In this document: positions 1 through 8,795 of the stretch, piece by piece
Position numbering within the stretch: the stretch's first letter is position 1
How the letters are laid out: each line of letters starts with the position of its first letter
From: Demequina zhanjiangensis
Lineage (GTDB): Bacteria; Actinomycetota; Actinomycetes; Actinomycetales; Demequinaceae
Direction of reading: 5' to 3'
Assembly: GCF_030418315.1 (NCBI RefSeq)
Contig: NZ_JAUHPV010000004.1
Location: 248,001 to 312,000 of the forward strand
DNA length: 64,000 nt
The notes under the pieces: model-generated
Seen by the model: only the letters and a program-made list of their open reading frames with translations
Databases searched by the model: none
What the model was told of the DNA's origin: nothing
Translations under genes and position numbers: made by a program

Positions 1-467
1 GCCTTGCGCAGCGCCACCGAGAAGCCCCAGTAGCTCTTCTCCGCGAACTCCGTTGCGATGGTCCTCTCAGGTCGCGCGTCGTCGATCGGTGAGTCGAGCA
101 GCGCGGCGACCTCCCCGCGCCTGAACGGCTTCGGAAGCGTGCCCGCGTACTGGAGCCCGCACTCGATCGCGTAGGTGCGGGCGGCCTCCACGAGGTGCGG
201 AGCCGCGCCGGAGGTGATGATCACGGCGCCGCGATAGCCCGTCTGTGAGAGCTGTTTGAGCACCCCGATGCCGTCGAGCGTCCCCATCATCAGGTCGACG
301 ATGACGCAGCACGGCTTCCACTCGCGCACCAGTACCAGGAACTGCTCCGGATCGGACGCTGCGCGCGCCTCGTAGCCCGTGCTGCGCGCGTGGGCGACAG
401 CCATCGCCGCGACAAGAGCGTCATCGTCGATCACCAGGACGCGAGGGCATCGGTCTGTGCCCATCAT
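1..467 (-). CDS. Response regulator receiver protein, 3' end cut off by the window edge
   Basis: The first 155 codons of a response regulator are present. A receiver domain occupies about residues 8-125, with the acidic pocket Asp14-Asp16, the phospho-acceptor Asp58 in VIVDLMMG and the conserved Lys113 in LPKPF. After the receiver the chain continues past residue 150 (ending YWGFSVALRKA) and runs off the edge, so an output domain exists but its type is not visible; a REC-EAL layout is one option. The ATG at 467 overlaps the kinase stop as ATGA, so translation is coupled to the hybrid kinase upstream and the two are probably partners. The start is well fixed; the output function is unknown. 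Confidence 0.85.
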   Translation of the reverse strand, partial: MMGTDRCPRVLVIDDDALVAAMAVAHARSTGYEARAASDPEQFLVLVREWKPCCVIVDLMMGTLDGIGVLKQLSQTGYRGAVIITSGAAPHLVEAARTYAIECGLQYAGTLPKPFRRGEVAALLDSPIDDARPERTIATEFAEKSYWGFSVALRK

Positions 468-3187
468 CCGACCTCAGCGCGATCGAGGGCCTCCGTGATC
501 TGCTCGGTCAGCTGCTCCGCGGTGTACGGCTTGCTGAGCAGCGTCACCTCGGGATCGGCGCCTCCGTTGTGGAGCACCACGTCCTCCGTGTAGCCGGAGG
601 TGAAGAGTACCGGCGTGCCGGGACGACGCTCGAGCACCGCGTCCGCGAGGTCGCGTCCGGACATGCCGCCCGGCATGACCACGTCCGTGAAGAGCAGGTC
701 GATCGGCCCGAGCGTCTCGAGGAGCGCGAGCGCTTCCGGACCTGAGGGCGCGGCGTGCACGGTGTGTCCCAGGCTTCTCAGCCTCTCCGTCGCGAACGTG
801 CGCACCAGGTCGTCGTCCTCCGCCAGGAGGATCACGCCGGGCTGGATCGGCCTGAGCGGCGGCAGCTCACCCGGTCGTCTCGCCTCTGCGTCCACGCTCG
901 ACAGCGGCAGGTAGAGCCGGAAGGTGCTGCCGACTCCCGGCTCCGAGTAGACGGACACGTGGCCGCCGGTCTGCTTCGCGAAGCCCCACACCATCGCGAG
1001 GCCGAGTCCCGACCCCTTGCCGCTCGCCTTCGTGGTGAAGAAGGGCTCGAAGAGCCGCTCAACGATGTCAGGGTCAACGCCCGTGCCCGTGTCGGAGACG
1101 GTGATCGCGACGTAGCGGCCCGGATGCACGTCCGTGTGCGCCCTCGCATAGGCGGCGTCGAGCTCGGTCTCCTCAGCACCGATCGACAGCCGACCTCCGT
1201 CGGGCATCGCGTCCCGAGCGTTGATCACCAGGTTGAGCAGCGCGTTCTCCAGCTGGACGGGGTCGACCATCACGGCTGGAAGCCCCGGGTCCGGGGCCAC
1301 GTGGAGCTCGATCGTCTCGCCGAGCGCGCGATGAAGCATGGGCTCCAGGTCTCCCAGCCTCAGCTCGAGGTCCACGGCCTGAGGCTCCAGTGCCTGCCTG
1401 CGGGAGAACGCGAGCATGCGGGAGGTGAGGTCGGCACCTCGCTTCGCCGACTCCACGACGAGCTCTGCCATCTCGCGTGCCTCGCGGCCGACTGACGGGT
1501 CGTGCGCGACCGCCTCGGCGCCGCCGAGCACCACGGTGAGCACGTTGTTGAAGTCGTGGGCGATGCCTCCCGTGAGGCGTCCGAGGGAGTCGAGCCGCTG
1601 CGCCTGCACGAGCTGCTCGGTGAGCCGCTTGGTCTCGGAGACGTCCCGGTTGAAGACGGAGAGTCCACGTGGCGTCGGCGTCGCCATGACTGCGAACCAG
1701 CGGCCGAAGCCTTTGCTGAAGTAGGTGAAGGACTGCGGGTTGCCCGTCGCCATCGCCAACGTGAGGCCTTCCCTCGCCTCGTCGTCCGGCTCGAAGGGGA
1801 ACACGTCCCACAGCAGCTCTCCGACGAGGTCCTGCGACAGCTTGCCCACGAGCGAGCGCGCGGCGGAGTTGGCGTAGACGAGCCGCCAGTCGTGATCGAC
1901 GGCGTAGATGCTGTCGGTGGTGGATTCGAGGATCGTGGCGCGTTCCGCGGCGAGCGCCTCGGCGCGTTCACGGAGCTTCCTTGTGGCGTCGACGTTGATC
2001 GACGCGCCCCACCAGCGGGTGATGTTCCCCTCGATGTCGTACTCGGGCTGTGCGCTGATGTGAAAGTACTCGAAGTGTCCGTCCGCGGCGCGGAGCCGGT
2101 GCTCCACGTCGTAGGGCCTGCCGGTCTCGATCGACTCCTGCCATGCGGCGAGCACGCTCTCGCGGTCGTCCGGGTGGATCAGGTCGATCCACCCGCCATC
2201 CATGGCCTGCTCGGGCGGTGCGCCGGTGAAGGTCTCGAGGGCTTCGTTCGCGTAGTCGATCTCGCCGTCGGCGCCGGAGCTCCAGACCGCGAAGGGCACC
2301 GCGGCCGCCATTGCGCGGAACCGGCGTGCGGCGGTCTGCGCCTCCTCCTCGGCGGCGGCCCACCGCGTGATGTCCTGGACTGAGCCGTGGATCAGTCGGC
2401 GTCCGTTCTCCTCGCTCGTCACGGGATCGCCCATGATGACGATGCGTTTGATGGCTCCGGATCCGCTGGTGAAGGTGAACTCCTCGCGGAAGGGCGTCTC
2501 GGTCTGAATCGCGTGCATGACCGTGCCGAGCATTCGCGTGCGGTCTTCCGGCGCGATGATGCCGAGGGCCACGTCCATTCCGTACGGAACGTCTGCTTCG
2601 TACTCCACGATCTCAGCCGCGCCACGCCGCCAGGTGAGGGTTTGGTCCTCGGGGTCGAAGTACCACGTACCGATCGGGGCGACCTGGGATGCGGCCTCCA
2701 GCATCCGGGTGTCGCGCTCCCTGGCCTGTTCCGCCTGCCGCAGCGCGTCGCTGAGCTTGTGCGCCTGCACGGTGCGGTTGAGCGCGAGCAGACCCGCTCC
2801 CGCGCTGACGACGATGAGGATGATCGCGGTGCTGTGGGCGAACACGATCGGACCGGTGTCGGGAGGTTCGCCGATCGCTTTGAAGAGCATGAGGCCGAGC
2901 GCGATGGCGACGCCGGCGATGGCGGTGCCGAGCACGGTGATGCGTGAGCGCGTGAAGGCGGCGCCAAGGACGACGACTGCGTAGAGCGCGCTGATGTCGT
3001 AGCCGCGGGACAGCAGCGAGTCGACGACGAGGATCGTGAGGAGTGCGGCTGCGATCAGCACGCGGCTTCCGATGTAGGTGAAGCGCACGCGGCCCGCGGT
3101 GGACGCGGCGGCGCTCGGCCGGGGAGTCGGCTGGCTCGCGGTGTCGAGGCCGACGTCGGCGTTCTTTCCCTCAGCGGAGTGCGCCAT
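464..3187 (-). CDS. Hybrid sensor histidine kinase with three PAS domains and a C-terminal receiver
   Basis: A 907-residue membrane kinase. Residues about 36-140 hold several hydrophobic segments, followed by PAS domains at about 165-280, 290-405 and 415-525. A HisKA-type domain follows with phospho-acceptor His544 (GGIAHDFNN), then an ATPase domain with N box LNLVINARDAM, G1 DTGTGV and G2 GKGSGLGLA. The C-terminal receiver spans about 785-900, with Asp835 and Lys886. The GGIAHDFNN H-box is typical of hybrid PAS kinases. The ligand is unknown. The ATG at 3187 lies 6 nt after TAGCAT (3194-3199), suggesting a leaderless mRNA. The gene is coupled to the following response regulator by ATGA. Confidence 0.93.
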   Translation of the reverse strand: MAHSAEGKNADVGLDTASQPTPRPSAAASTAGRVRFTYIGSRVLIAAALLTILVVDSLLSRGYDISALYAVVVLGAAFTRSRITVLGTAIAGVAIALGLMLFKAIGEPPDTGPIVFAHSTAIILIVVSAGAGLLALNRTVQAHKLSDALRQAEQARERDTRMLEAASQVAPIGTWYFDPEDQTLTWRRGAAEIVEYEADVPYGMDVALGIIAPEDRTRMLGTVMHAIQTETPFREEFTFTSGSGAIKRIVIMGDPVTSEENGRRLIHGSVQDITRWAAAEEEAQTAARRFRAMAAAVPFAVWSSGADGEIDYANEALETFTGAPPEQAMDGGWIDLIHPDDRESVLAAWQESIETGRPYDVEHRLRAADGHFEYFHISAQPEYDIEGNITRWWGASINVDATRKLRERAEALAAERATILESTTDSIYAVDHDWRLVYANSAARSLVGKLSQDLVGELLWDVFPFEPDDEAREGLTLAMATGNPQSFTYFSKGFGRWFAVMATPTPRGLSVFNRDVSETKRLTEQLVQAQRLDSLGRLTGGIAHDFNNVLTVVLGGAEAVAHDPSVGREAREMAELVVESAKRGADLTSRMLAFSRRQALEPQAVDLELRLGDLEPMLHRALGETIELHVAPDPGLPAVMVDPVQLENALLNLVINARDAMPDGGRLSIGAEETELDAAYARAHTDVHPGRYVAITVSDTGTGVDPDIVERLFEPFFTTKASGKGSGLGLAMVWGFAKQTGGHVSVYSEPGVGSTFRLYLPLSSVDAEARRPGELPPLRPIQPGVILLAEDDDLVRTFATERLRSLGHTVHAAPSGPEALALLETLGPIDLLFTDVVMPGGMSGRDLADAVLERRPGTPVLFTSGYTEDVVLHNGGADPEVTLLSKPYTAEQLTEQITEALDRAEVG

Positions 3188-3232
3188 GTCGCCATGCTAG
3201 TGGTGGGGTCTCCCGTTGGGGAGGGGATGTGA

Positions 3233-3281
3233 CGAGGTGGGCGCGAGCGCGTGAGAGGGGTCAGGCCTCGCGCCCACCTCG
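3233..3281 (-). terminator. Strong hairpin terminator after the surface-protein gene
   Basis: A perfect 15-bp inverted repeat (3233-3247 CGAGGTGGGCGCGAG with 3267-3281) and a 19-nt loop lie 11 nt after the surface-protein stop and before the kinase start. There is no long T-run, as is common for high-GC terminators. Confidence 0.75.
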
Positions 3282-3291
3282 CAGGGGTGCC

Positions 3292-4887
3292 CTACTTCGC
3301 GTGGGTCCGACGGCGGGCGATGAGCAGGCCCGTGCCGAGGACGAGTGCGGCGATCGTGGCTGCGATCGCGAGGGACGGTGAGGCGCCGGTCTGTGCGAGC
3401 TCGTCGGAGGCGCTCTCGGGAGCGCTTGCGCCGACGGTGTCGTCGCTCGCTGGGACTGCCGTGGCCACAGGCGTGGGCGATGTGACGACCTCGGCCTTGG
3501 CGCTTGCCGTGGGCGATGGCGCGGCAGGCGAGGCCTCGGGGCTGCTCGGGGTGGCAGGCGGCGCCGTCGGCGTGGCCGGAGACCCGCTCGGCTCGGGGCT
3601 CGCGGTGGGCGTCGACGGCGTCGGCTGGGCAGTCTCCGACGGTGCGGCCGTGCTCGACGGCTCGCTGCTGGGCTCGGGTGCGGAAGGGCTCGGCTCGGGA
3701 GAGGTGGGGGGCTGCTCCGGTGCGCCGTCGCATGGTTCCTGAGTCGGCTCGGGCTCCGGAGTCTCTTCGCCTCCGTCGGCGCACGGGCAGTCGGGCACAG
3801 TCGGCTCGGCGTTGGGCGTCATGGTGCTCTCTGGCGTCACGGAGGGTTCCGGCGCGGTGATCTCTGGGGTGTCGACCACGGCGGGAGCGTCATCGTCCTC
3901 CTCAAGGTGCACGGCAGTGCCGTCGCACAGCAGCGTCACGGTGAAGGACGCGGTGACCGAGACGGTGGCGGTGGCGGTGACCGAGTAGGTGACGGCGTCG
4001 ACCTCGGTCACGCTGCCATCGGCGGAGGCGCTCACGAGGATGCGTGCGCCATCGGGCGAGACCTGCACGCCGCTGGGCGCGTGGCCCGTGGCGATCGTCG
4101 CCGTCCACTGGCCCGTCGCCGAGTCGAGGACCACGACGCCGTCGTCGTCGGGCGAGGCGACGTAGAGCAGGGACTCGTCCTCGGACAGGGCGAGCTCGCG
4201 CGCGTGCTTCCCGCGGCCGATGCTGAAGACGTCCAGGATGCTGCCGTCGCGCGCGTCCACCTTCTTGACCTTGCCCGAGTGCATCTCGCTGACCCACAGG
4301 GTGGTGCCGTCGGCGGAGGCGACCACGTCGTACGGGGACGAGAAGCCCCAGAACGAGGTGACCTCGTGCGTCTCCGTGTCGATCGCCGAGATCGTGCTGC
4401 GAGCCTCTCCGCTCGTCGCGTAGGCCGTCGATCCGTCTCGCGAGAACGCGATGCTCGAGGCTGCGCCTGCGGTGGCGACGGTGCCGGTGACCTCCTGGGT
4501 GTCGGTGTCCACGATCGTGATCTCCGCGTGCGCGCTCTTCGCCGAGCGCGTCCAGCCTCCCGGGCCCCAGCTGCCGCGTTCGGCCTCCGCGTAGGTCTCG
4601 ACGCTGATCCAGGCCTGGCCCCCGTCGGGGGTGATGGCCACCTCGCCCTGGGCGACGCCGATGGCGACCGAGGCGAAGGTGGTTCCGGTGGTGAGGTCGA
4701 TGACCGAGACCGTGTCGCCGTTCGCATCGGTCACGTAGGCGGTCGTGCAGTCGGGCGTGACAGCGATCTGGTGCGGCGAGTCCGAACTCGTGGCGGGCTC
4801 GTCCTCGCATGCGACGGCAGGCGCGGCGACCAGGGTGGCCGCCGCTGCCAGCGCGAGCGCGGAGAATGGACGTGGACGGAAGTGCAT
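3292..4887 (-). CDS. Secreted YVTN-type beta-propeller surface protein with sortase-like anchor
   Basis: A 531-residue protein starting MHFRPRPFSALALAAAA, with a signal peptide ending near APAVA. Residues about 30-300 are propeller repeats of the kind found in YVTN/40-residue proteins (ATGHAPSGVQVSPDGARILV is one). Next come a Pro/Ser/Thr/Glu-rich stalk and a C-terminal sorting signal: LAQTG, a hydrophobic stretch and the basic tail RRRTHAK. It is probably displayed on the cell wall; the ligand is unknown. ATG 4887 is preferred over the longer frame because AAGGGA lies just upstream and the signal peptide then starts correctly. The gene is divergent from the lipoate ligase gene. Confidence 0.85.
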   Translation of the reverse strand: MHFRPRPFSALALAAAATLVAAPAVACEDEPATSSDSPHQIAVTPDCTTAYVTDANGDTVSVIDLTTGTTFASVAIGVAQGEVAITPDGGQAWISVETYAEAERGSWGPGGWTRSAKSAHAEITIVDTDTQEVTGTVATAGAASSIAFSRDGSTAYATSGEARSTISAIDTETHEVTSFWGFSSPYDVVASADGTTLWVSEMHSGKVKKVDARDGSILDVFSIGRGKHARELALSEDESLLYVASPDDDGVVVLDSATGQWTATIATGHAPSGVQVSPDGARILVSASADGSVTEVDAVTYSVTATATVSVTASFTVTLLCDGTAVHLEEDDDAPAVVDTPEITAPEPSVTPESTMTPNAEPTVPDCPCADGGEETPEPEPTQEPCDGAPEQPPTSPEPSPSAPEPSSEPSSTAAPSETAQPTPSTPTASPEPSGSPATPTAPPATPSSPEASPAAPSPTASAKAEVVTSPTPVATAVPASDDTVGASAPESASDELAQTGASPSLAIAATIAALVLGTGLLIARRRTHAK

Positions 4888-5054
4888 GGGTTTCCCTTCG
4901 AACGACGTGCCTCGGCCTCCAGGCGGGCACGGCGCTGCCACAGTGGCACGGAATGTCACGAAAGATCCGGTATGTCCGAAAATCTGTGGAGAAGTGGCAG
5001 GTAGCCGTCGCCTCGGGGTTCAGCGCGCGGTCGCGGACAGGGCAGGATGGAGCC

Positions 5055-6110
5055 ATGCATGGCGAGTACAAGGTTCCTGGCGGCAAGCTGGTCGTCGCAG
5101 ACGTCGAGGTCTCTGGCGGGGATCACCCCCGGCTGACGTCAGCGGTCGTGTCCGGAGACTTCTTCATGGAGCCGCCCGAGACGATCCTTGAGATCAACCG
5201 CGCCCTGACGGGGATGGCCGCGTCGACCCCCGTCGGCCCCATGGCGGAGGCCGTGGCCCACGCGACCCGTGACGCGATGCTGGTGGGCTTCACGCCCGAG
5301 GCCGTCGCGATCGCGGTGCGTCGCGCGCTGGGTCACGCGACCAGCTGGCACGACCACACGTTCGACGTCATCCACGACGAGCCGCGCGCGCCTCACATGC
5401 AGATGGCGCTCGACGAGATCCTCTCGCAGGAGGTCGCGGCGGGTCGCCGCGGCCCCACGCTGCGCGTGTGGGAGTGGGAGCGCAACGCCGTCGTCATCGG
5501 CTCGTTCCAGTCGATGCGCAACGAGATCGACCCTGAGGGTGCGGCGCGCCACGGCATCACGGTGACCCGGCGCGTCTCCGGCGGTGGCGCCATGTTCATC
5601 CAGCCGGGCAACACGATCACCTACTCGCTGTCGGTGCCCACCTCGCTGGTCGAGGGTCTGAGCTTCGAGCAGTCGTACGCGTTCCTGGACGACTGGGTGC
5701 TGGGCGCGCTCCGCGAGCTGGGCATCGAGGCGACCTACGTGCCGCTCAACGACATCGCGTCGCCGGCGGGCAAGATCGCGGGCGCCGCGCAGAAGCGCTA
5801 CGCCGCAGGCGCCGTGCTCCACCACGTGACGATGGCGTACGACATCGACGCCGACGCGATGCTGGACGTGCTCCGCATCGGCCGCGAGAAGCTGTCCGAC
5901 AAGGGCACGAAGAGCGCCAACAAGCGCGTGGACCCGCTCCGCAGCCAGACGGGCATGGACCGCGAGGCGATCATCGACGCGTTCCTCGCGCACTTCGCGT
6001 CGCGCTACGCGACGACTGCCGGGGCGGTCACCCAGGTCGAGGTTCAGGACGCTGAGCGCCTCGTTGAGCGCAAGTTCGCCACGGAGGAGTGGCTCAACCT
6101 GGTGCCGTAG
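5055..6110 (+). CDS. lplA: Lipoate-protein ligase family protein with N-terminal accessory domain
   Basis: A 351-residue ligase expected to load lipoate onto lipoyl domains of 2-oxoacid dehydrogenases or GcvH. Residues about 1-95 resemble the small accessory domain that in E. coli LplA is C-terminal (starts MHGEYKVPGGKLVVADVEV). Residues about 105-340 form the BPL/LplA/LipB catalytic fold, with the RRVSGGGAMF loop and the SPAGKIAGAAQKRY segment holding the likely catalytic Lys. The order of domains is therefore swapped relative to E. coli. ATG 5055 follows CAGGAT (5043-5048) by 6 nt, suggesting leaderless translation. A longer in-frame extension reaches 4809 but would run into the divergent surface-protein gene. 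Confidence 0.88.
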   Translation: MHGEYKVPGGKLVVADVEVSGGDHPRLTSAVVSGDFFMEPPETILEINRALTGMAASTPVGPMAEAVAHATRDAMLVGFTPEAVAIAVRRALGHATSWHDHTFDVIHDEPRAPHMQMALDEILSQEVAAGRRGPTLRVWEWERNAVVIGSFQSMRNEIDPEGAARHGITVTRRVSGGGAMFIQPGNTITYSLSVPTSLVEGLSFEQSYAFLDDWVLGALRELGIEATYVPLNDIASPAGKIAGAAQKRYAAGAVLHHVTMAYDIDADAMLDVLRIGREKLSDKGTKSANKRVDPLRSQTGMDREAIIDAFLAHFASRYATTAGAVTQVEVQDAERLVERKFATEEWLNLVP

Positions 6111-6184
6111 CCAGCCGCGTGACGTCGGTCAGGCGTCGACCCAGGTGCGGAGGCGTCGTCGTCCCTGGAGGCGGTGCGTCGGCG

Positions 6185-6907
6185 TCAGACGTGGATGCCC
6201 ACGAACGAGCCGATGCCGTAGGTGATGGCCATCGCGATGGCACCGCCTGTGACGTTGCGCAGGACTGCCTTCACCGGCGGCGACTTCGCGATGGTCGCTG
6301 ACGCGTAGCCGGTGATGGCCAGCGCGACGATGACCAGCACGAAGGTCAGCGGGACGCGCAGGCCGGCCGGGGGCAGCGTCGTGGTCAGGAGCGGGGTCAG
6401 GCCGCCGACGGTGAACGCGATGATCGACGCGATGCCGGCCGCCCACGGGCTCGTGAGGTCGTCAGGATCCACGCCCAGGTGCATGCGCGCGTGGATGCCG
6501 ATCGGGTCCTTCTCCATCTGCTCGGTCGCGGCCGAGCGCGCGGTGGCCTCGCTCATGCCGGTCTCCATGTTGAGACGGACCAGCTGCTCGCGCTCCCACT
6601 CGGGGCGGGCCTTCTGCCAGATGCGCTCGCGGTCCAGCAGCGCCTCCTCGGCGTCGCGCTGGGCGGAGACGGACACGAACTCGCCGACGCCCATGGACAG
6701 TGCGCCGCCGACGACACCGGCGACGGCTGCGGTGACGATCACGGCGAGGTCGGTGGTCGCGGCTGCGACGCCGACCAGCATCGCTGCGATCGAGACGATG
6801 CCGTCGTTCGCGCCGAGGACTCCTGCGCGGAGCCAGTTGAGACGGGAGGACATGGCCTCCTCGTCGGGGCCGGCGAAGATGTCCGGCCGGTGGGTGTCGC
6901 GTGCCAT
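6185..6907 (-). CDS. VIT1/CCC1-family transporter (Fe/Mn, membrane)
   Basis: A 240-residue membrane protein. The N-terminal motif LRAGVLGANDGIVS and the following hydrophobic pair are typical of the VIT1/CCC1 family, which moves Fe2+ or Mn2+ out of the cytosol. A cytosolic loop rich in Glu/Met (about residues 75-135) matches the metal-binding helical insert, and three more membrane segments follow. ATG 6907 lies 6 nt after TACTCT (6914-6919), a likely leaderless start; a longer frame begins at 6934. It is convergent with the lipoate ligase gene, 74 nt apart. Confidence 0.9.
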   Translation of the reverse strand: MARDTHRPDIFAGPDEEAMSSRLNWLRAGVLGANDGIVSIAAMLVGVAAATTDLAVIVTAAVAGVVGGALSMGVGEFVSVSAQRDAEEALLDRERIWQKARPEWEREQLVRLNMETGMSEATARSAATEQMEKDPIGIHARMHLGVDPDDLTSPWAAGIASIIAFTVGGLTPLLTTTLPPAGLRVPLTFVLVIVALAITGYASATIAKSPPVKAVLRNVTGGAIAMAITYGIGSFVGIHV

Positions 6908-6976
6908 GACTGCAGAGTAGGCCCGTGGCGCCACGGCGTGCCAGGTAGTTGAGGCTTCGCTTACCTGGGGTCCTGG

Positions 6977-7714
6977 CTAGTCGAGCGGGGGCCGCGCGCC
7001 CATGATCGCGGTGCCGACGCGGACCATGGTCGCGCCCTCGGCGATCGCCCATTCCAGGTCGCCCGACATGCCCATCGACAGCTCCCAGGCGTCCCGCAGG
7101 TCGTACTTGCCGCGCTCGGATTCGATGAGCGCGGTGTCACGGATCTCGCGCAGGCGTCGGTAGCCGGCGCGCACCGCGTCCTCGTCGGGGGAGTTGAGGC
7201 CGATCGTCATGAATCCTGTGACGGTCAGCATCGGAAGCGCCTGCACGGCCACGGCCAGCGCAAGCGCCTCGTCCGGGTTCACGCCTGCCTTGGACTCCTC
7301 GCCCGAGACGTTGACCTGGATCATCACCTCGAGGTCCTTCTCACGTTCCAGCGCGAGGCGCGAGAGTCGCTCGGCGAGCCGCAACGACTCGACGGTCTGG
7401 ATGCAGATCGCCTGCTCGACCGCGATCTGCGCCTTGTTGCGCTGGAGCTGGCCGATCACGTGGACCGTCGCGCCCGCCTCGGCGAGCGCGGGCCCCTTGA
7501 CGTCCAGCTCCTGCATGCGGGACTCGCCCACGAGCGTGCCGCCGGCCTGGACGACCATGCGTGCAGCGTCGGCGTCGAACGTCTTGGTGGCGACCAGCAG
7601 GCGGACGCCCGCTCCGGCGCGCCCGCACGACGCCTCGGCGACGTGGATGCGGGCCTTCACCTCGGCGATCGCGGCGGCGGGGTCCCAGCCGGCTGCGGGG
7701 GGTGTAAGGTCCAT
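6977..7714 (-). CDS. yggS: YggS/YBL036C-family PLP-binding homeostasis protein
   Basis: A 245-residue member of the alanine-racemase-like family (PLPHP) that binds pyridoxal phosphate and buffers vitamin B6 and amino-acid pools. The PLP lysine is in LLVATKTF (about residue 45); GESRMQE, HVIGQLQRNK, VNVSGEESKAG and LSMGMSGDLEWAI are the family landmarks. It is not beside ftsZ/sepF as in many Gram-positives. Its ATG (7714) overlaps the YbaK stop as TGATG, so the two are co-translated. Confidence 0.95.
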   Translation of the reverse strand: MDLTPPAAGWDPAAAIAEVKARIHVAEASCGRAGAGVRLLVATKTFDADAARMVVQAGGTLVGESRMQELDVKGPALAEAGATVHVIGQLQRNKAQIAVEQAICIQTVESLRLAERLSRLALEREKDLEVMIQVNVSGEESKAGVNPDEALALAVAVQALPMLTVTGFMTIGLNSPDEDAVRAGYRRLREIRDTALIESERGKYDLRDAWELSMGMSGDLEWAIAEGATMVRVGTAIMGARPPLD

Positions 7715-8214
7715 CAGCTCTCCTTCGCGATGTCGGCGACGACGGCCGAGGTCAGGCGGATCAGGTCGGCAGGGGCGAGCGAGATGTCCAGGCCGCGCCG
7801 GCCGCCGGAGACGTACACCTCGTCGAACAGCTCGACGGTCTCGTCGATCGCCGTGGGCAGCGCGGTGCGCTGGCCGAGCGGCGAGATGCCTCCGACCACG
7901 TAGCCGGTGGCGCGCTCGGCGTGCTTGGGTTCCGCCATCTCGGCCCGCTTCCCGCCCAGCGCCTTGGCCAGCGCCTTGAGGTCCAGCTTGCCGTCCACCG
8001 GCACGATGCCGACGGAGAGGTGCCCGTCGACCTCCGCGCACAGCGTCTTGAAGACCTGCTCGGGCTCGATGCCGAGCGCTGTCGCCGCCTCCATGCCGTA
8101 GCTCAGCTCGGTCGACGGGTCGTGGTGGTATTCGTGCACGCCGTGCTCGACCCCGGCCTCCAGGAGGGCGTGGATCGCGGGCGTGCTGCCACCGGCGGCG
8201 TGCTTGCGGGACAT
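7714..8214 (-). CDS. ybaK: YbaK/EbsC-family Cys-tRNA(Pro)/Cys-tRNA(Cys) deacylase
   Basis: A 166-residue trans-editing enzyme that removes mischarged cysteine from tRNA(Pro). It has the YbaK fold with FKTLCAEVDGHLSVGIVP, the catalytic-type Lys in LDLKALAKALGGKRAEMAE and the late GGISPLGQ motif. ATG 8214 is preferred because CAGAAT (8222-8227) is 7 nt upstream, matching other leaderless starts here; an in-frame ATG at 8223 is possible. It is the first gene of a two-gene unit with yggS. Confidence 0.94.
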   Translation of the reverse strand: MSRKHAAGGSTPAIHALLEAGVEHGVHEYHHDPSTELSYGMEAATALGIEPEQVFKTLCAEVDGHLSVGIVPVDGKLDLKALAKALGGKRAEMAEPKHAERATGYVVGGISPLGQRTALPTAIDETVELFDEVYVSGGRRGLDISLAPADLIRLTSAVVADIAKES

Positions 8215-8324
8215 AGGCACCATTCTGTCGTGTCCGGGTACCTGGTGGTCGCGCCCCGGGTACCTGGCGGTCGCCGACGCTGTCCGAGGCCCGCCCGACG
8301 TGTCGTCCCCGGTACCGTATGCGG

Positions 8325-8771
8325 GTGGCTGACGAGACTCTGACCAAGGTCGACATGTGGACCGACGGCGCCTGCAAGGGCAACCCGGGACCGGGTGGCT
8401 GGGGCGTGCTGATGCGCGCGGCGGGCAAGGAGAAGGAGCTCTTCGGCGGCGAGAAGGTCACCACGAACAACCGCATGGAGCTGATGGCGGTCATCGAGGG
8501 GCTCAAGACGCTGAATCGTCGCTGTGACGTCACGCTTCACGTGGACTCGCAGTACGTGAAGAACGGCGCCCAGTCCTGGATGAAGGGCTGGAAGAAGAAC
8601 GGCTGGAAGACGTCCAACAAGCAGCCGGTGAAGAACGTGGAGCTGTGGCAGGCGCTCGACGAGCAGCTTCAGCGTCACGACATCACGTGGGTGTGGGTCA
8701 AGGGCCACGCGGGCGACCCGGGCAACGAGAAGGCCGACGAGCTCGCCAACCGCGGCACCCCCAAGGCCTAG
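8325..8771 (+). CDS. rnhA: Ribonuclease HI
   Basis: A 148-residue RNase HI that degrades the RNA strand of RNA:DNA hybrids. The four active-site acids are visible: Asp in [17 protein letters not shown], Glu in NRMELMAV, Asp in HVDSQYV and Asp in NEKADELAN. The basic handle region ([19 protein letters not shown]) is present, as in the E. coli type. TACCGT at 8313-8318 puts a predicted transcription start on GTG 8325; an ATG two codons upstream (8319) is the alternative start. Confidence 0.96.
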   Translation: MADETLTKVDMWTDGACKGNPGPGGWGVLMRAAGKEKELFGGEKVTTNNRMELMAVIEGLKTLNRRCDVTLHVDSQYVKNGAQSWMKGWKKNGWKTSNKQPVKNVELWQALDEQLQRHDITWVWVKGHAGDPGNEKADELANRGTPKA

Positions 8772-8795
8772 GGCCGACGCGACAGTCGGCTGCTC

